6,517 bases of DNA from CALARM01 sp036746235 (GTDB lineage: Bacteria; Vulcanimicrobiota; SpSt-956; JAKJGF01). The notes under the pieces are model-generated. The model saw only the letters and a program-made list of their open reading frames with translations, had not been told where the DNA came from and ran no database searches. Shown here one piece after another: positions 5,486 through 6,517 of this stretch. Each line of letters begins with the position of its first letter. Positions within the stretch are counted from its first letter, which is position 1. The DNA lies in the NCBI GenBank assembly GCA_036746235.1, contig DAIOEN010000309.1:1-6517 (forward strand), given 5' to 3'. The position numbers and the translations under genes are program-made.

Positions 5486-6433
5486 TTAATTGTTTTCAGA
5501 GGAAATTCGTCTGTCCCAAAGGTACTTGACTGTACCTGCTTTCCATTTGCCACCTCTTCTGGTGGGTATGTGGCTGATATTGAGTTTATCCGCTATCTGC
5601 CTGAATGAGGCTCCTTTATTTTTCTCGGAAACTATAAAAACTTCTGCCTGTGAGGTGTCTTTAGAAGGTATAATAAAATTTCGATCGATCAGAGGTTCAT
5701 GAACACCTTCTTTATGTATGGCAGAATAATTCACAAAACCTTTATAGAGTCTATTTTCAAGGATATATTTTACCGTACATCCGTACCATGTTCCGTTTCT
5801 TTTTGTTTTATAGTTATTTTCATTTAAATAATCTGCTATTTCTTTCAGGGTTTTTCCACTATTTCTCAGTTCATAAATAAGCTCCACTGTAGATGCCTCT
5901 GTATCCTGAACGGCAAGATAACTGGGAGATTTTCCAGTGTCTCTTTTTGTAATATATCCGAGAGCCGGAGCACCTCCTCCATAGCCGCCGTCTTTTGCTT
6001 TTTTAGTTCTTCCTGATTTCATTCTTATAACAATCATGGCTTTCTCATACTGGTTTATGGCACCTTTCATCTGTCTGAGAAGGATTCTGGAAGGGTCTAT
6101 GCTCAGTATATCAGGCTCGTCTATTGACAGGACAGAAGCGCCTTTCTCCTGGAAATCTCCGAGAATACTTTCCTGGACCAGAAGGTTTCTTGCCAGTCTG
6201 TCCAGTCGTGTTATTATTATGGTATCTATAAGCCCTGACGATACGTCAGACTGAAGTTCTGCAAGAGCAGGTCTTCTGTCAAGTCCTCCTGAAATACCAT
6301 GTTCTTCATAAAATTTGTCTAATTTCAGTCCGCTTTTTTTGCAGTAATCCAGTATCGCTTCTTTCTGTATCTCCAGACCTCTGCCGTATTCAACCTGATC
6401 AAGTGTGGAAACCCTTATATATCCTGCTATCAT
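5486..6433 (-). CDS. Serine recombinase (resolvase/invertase family), 315 residues
   Basis: Catalyses site-specific DNA breakage and rejoining through a 5'-phosphoserine intermediate. The protein opens with MIAGYIRVSTLDQ, so Ser9 is the expected nucleophile and the start is secure. The catalytic domain runs to about residue 130 and includes ITRLDRLARN (74-83), whose arginines belong to the active site. The long helix and linker follow (GAINQYEKAMIVIRMKSGR at about 124-142, then GGYGGGAPALGY). Residues about 156-236 match a Pfam Recombinase-type DNA-binding domain (LKEIADYLN, TKRNGTWYGCTVKYILENRLYKG). Residues about 267-309 repeat the same module (FRQIADKLN, PTRRGGKWKAGTVKYLWDRR). It is shorter than phage-type large serine recombinases (about 450-550) and has no zinc ribbon or long coiled coil. 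The coding sequence ends in two consecutive TAA codons. Its target site is unknown. Confidence 0.93.
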   Translation of the reverse strand: MIAGYIRVSTLDQVEYGRGLEIQKEAILDYCKKSGLKLDKFYEEHGISGGLDRRPALAELQSDVSSGLIDTIIITRLDRLARNLLVQESILGDFQEKGASVLSIDEPDILSIDPSRILLRQMKGAINQYEKAMIVIRMKSGRTKKAKDGGYGGGAPALGYITKRDTGKSPSYLAVQDTEASTVELIYELRNSGKTLKEIADYLNENNYKTKRNGTWYGCTVKYILENRLYKGFVNYSAIHKEGVHEPLIDRNFIIPSKDTSQAEVFIVSEKNKGASFRQIADKLNISHIPTRRGGKWKAGTVKYLWDRRISSENN

Positions 6434-6439
6434 AAAGCT

Positions 6440-6468
6440 ATTGTAACAGGGGAGAGGTTTCGTGTCAA
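6440..6468 (-). promoter_or_regulatory. Consensus promoter of the recombinase gene, giving a probably leaderless mRNA
   Basis: On the minus strand a perfect TTGACA (6468-6463) is followed by 17 bases and TACAAT (6445-6440, 5 of 6). The ATG begins only 7 bases after the -10 box, at 6433, which is where transcription should start. There is no Shine-Dalgarno. The N-terminal MIAGYIRVS is canonical for the family, so a later start is not an alternative. Confidence 0.8.
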
Positions 6469-6508
6469 GTAAATATAAAAAAAGCCTCTTTTTTATATTT
6501 ACTTGACA
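6463..6508. repeat. Perfect 20-bp-arm inverted repeat with outward-facing -35 boxes
   Basis: The arms at 6463-6482 and 6489-6508 are exact reverse complements around a 6-base centre (agcctc). The outer end of each arm is TTGACA read outward. The left one is the recombinase -35 on the minus strand; the right one (6503-6508, plus) would drive a gene beyond the window if a -10 lies near 6526. It could be an operator between divergent promoters, a recombinase binding/crossover site, or the end of a mobile element. Confidence 0.75.
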
Positions 6509-6517
6509 GATAAAAAA

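Noticed and set aside
5490..6254. Two plus-strand frames (70 and 72 codons) opposite the recombinase
   Set aside because: Both are antisense to the conserved recombinase and have no Shine-Dalgarno or recognisable domain.
3630..6433. HTH protein as excisionase partner of the serine recombinase
   Set aside because: The HTH gene is in an operon with the ATPase and is far from and convergent with the recombinase. Its fold is typical of partners of tyrosine recombinases, so nothing in the sequence ties the two together.
1..6517. CRISPR array, tRNA or rRNA
   Set aside because: No regularly spaced repeats, cloverleaf pattern or conserved rRNA segment was seen on either strand.

Overview
The window is AT-rich bacterial DNA with heavy use of ATA isoleucine codons and strong Shine-Dalgarno sites. 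It shows consensus sigma70-type promoters. The gene content is a multi-membrane protein with tandem discoidin-like domains, a Fic enzyme, an excisionase-like helix-turn-helix (HTH) protein paired with a short GspE/PilB-type ATPase, a serine recombinase, and decayed beta-propeller fragments. This suits an accessory region of an environmental, possibly candidate-phylum bacterium. The phylum cannot be assigned from the sequence.

Layout from left to right. (1) 1-1720, minus strand: one uninterrupted reading frame of 573 codons that runs off the left edge. It has about seven membrane segments followed by two discoidin-like (galactose-binding-fold) domains. Its promoter and a duplicated Shine-Dalgarno lie at 1724-1791. 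(2) 1886-2152, plus: a fragment resembling a WD40-type propeller blade, with no evident translation start of its own. (3) 2163-3356, plus: a compact regulatory region with two operator-like palindromes exactly 40 bp apart, then a complete 372-residue Fic protein carrying its own inhibitory helix motif and a C-terminal winged HTH. (4) 3359-3455, plus: an NHL-type propeller blade broken by a frameshift, so propeller debris sits on both sides of the fic module. (5) 3538-5147, plus: a near-consensus promoter, a perfect 16-bp-arm inverted repeat, then an excisionase-like HTH gene and a GspE/PilB-like ATPase gene. The two genes are in the same frame and separated by an 18-bp tandem duplication. (6) 5148-5485: an intergenic stretch holding stem-loops that look like terminators for the converging genes. 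(7) 5486-6433, minus: a 315-residue serine recombinase with a consensus promoter so close to its ATG that the mRNA is probably leaderless. A perfect 20-bp-arm inverted repeat covers its -35 box and carries a mirror-image -35 pointing out of the window.

How they may work together (inference). The HTH and ATPase form a two-gene operon whose leader palindrome could be the HTH protein's own binding site. The Fic module looks self-contained and possibly autoregulated. The recombinase, the propeller debris and the regulatory palindromes mark the region as one of gene turnover. The most unusual item is the HTH plus N-terminally short secretion-type ATPase pair, which has no pilin, prepilin peptidase or inner-membrane platform gene beside it in this window.
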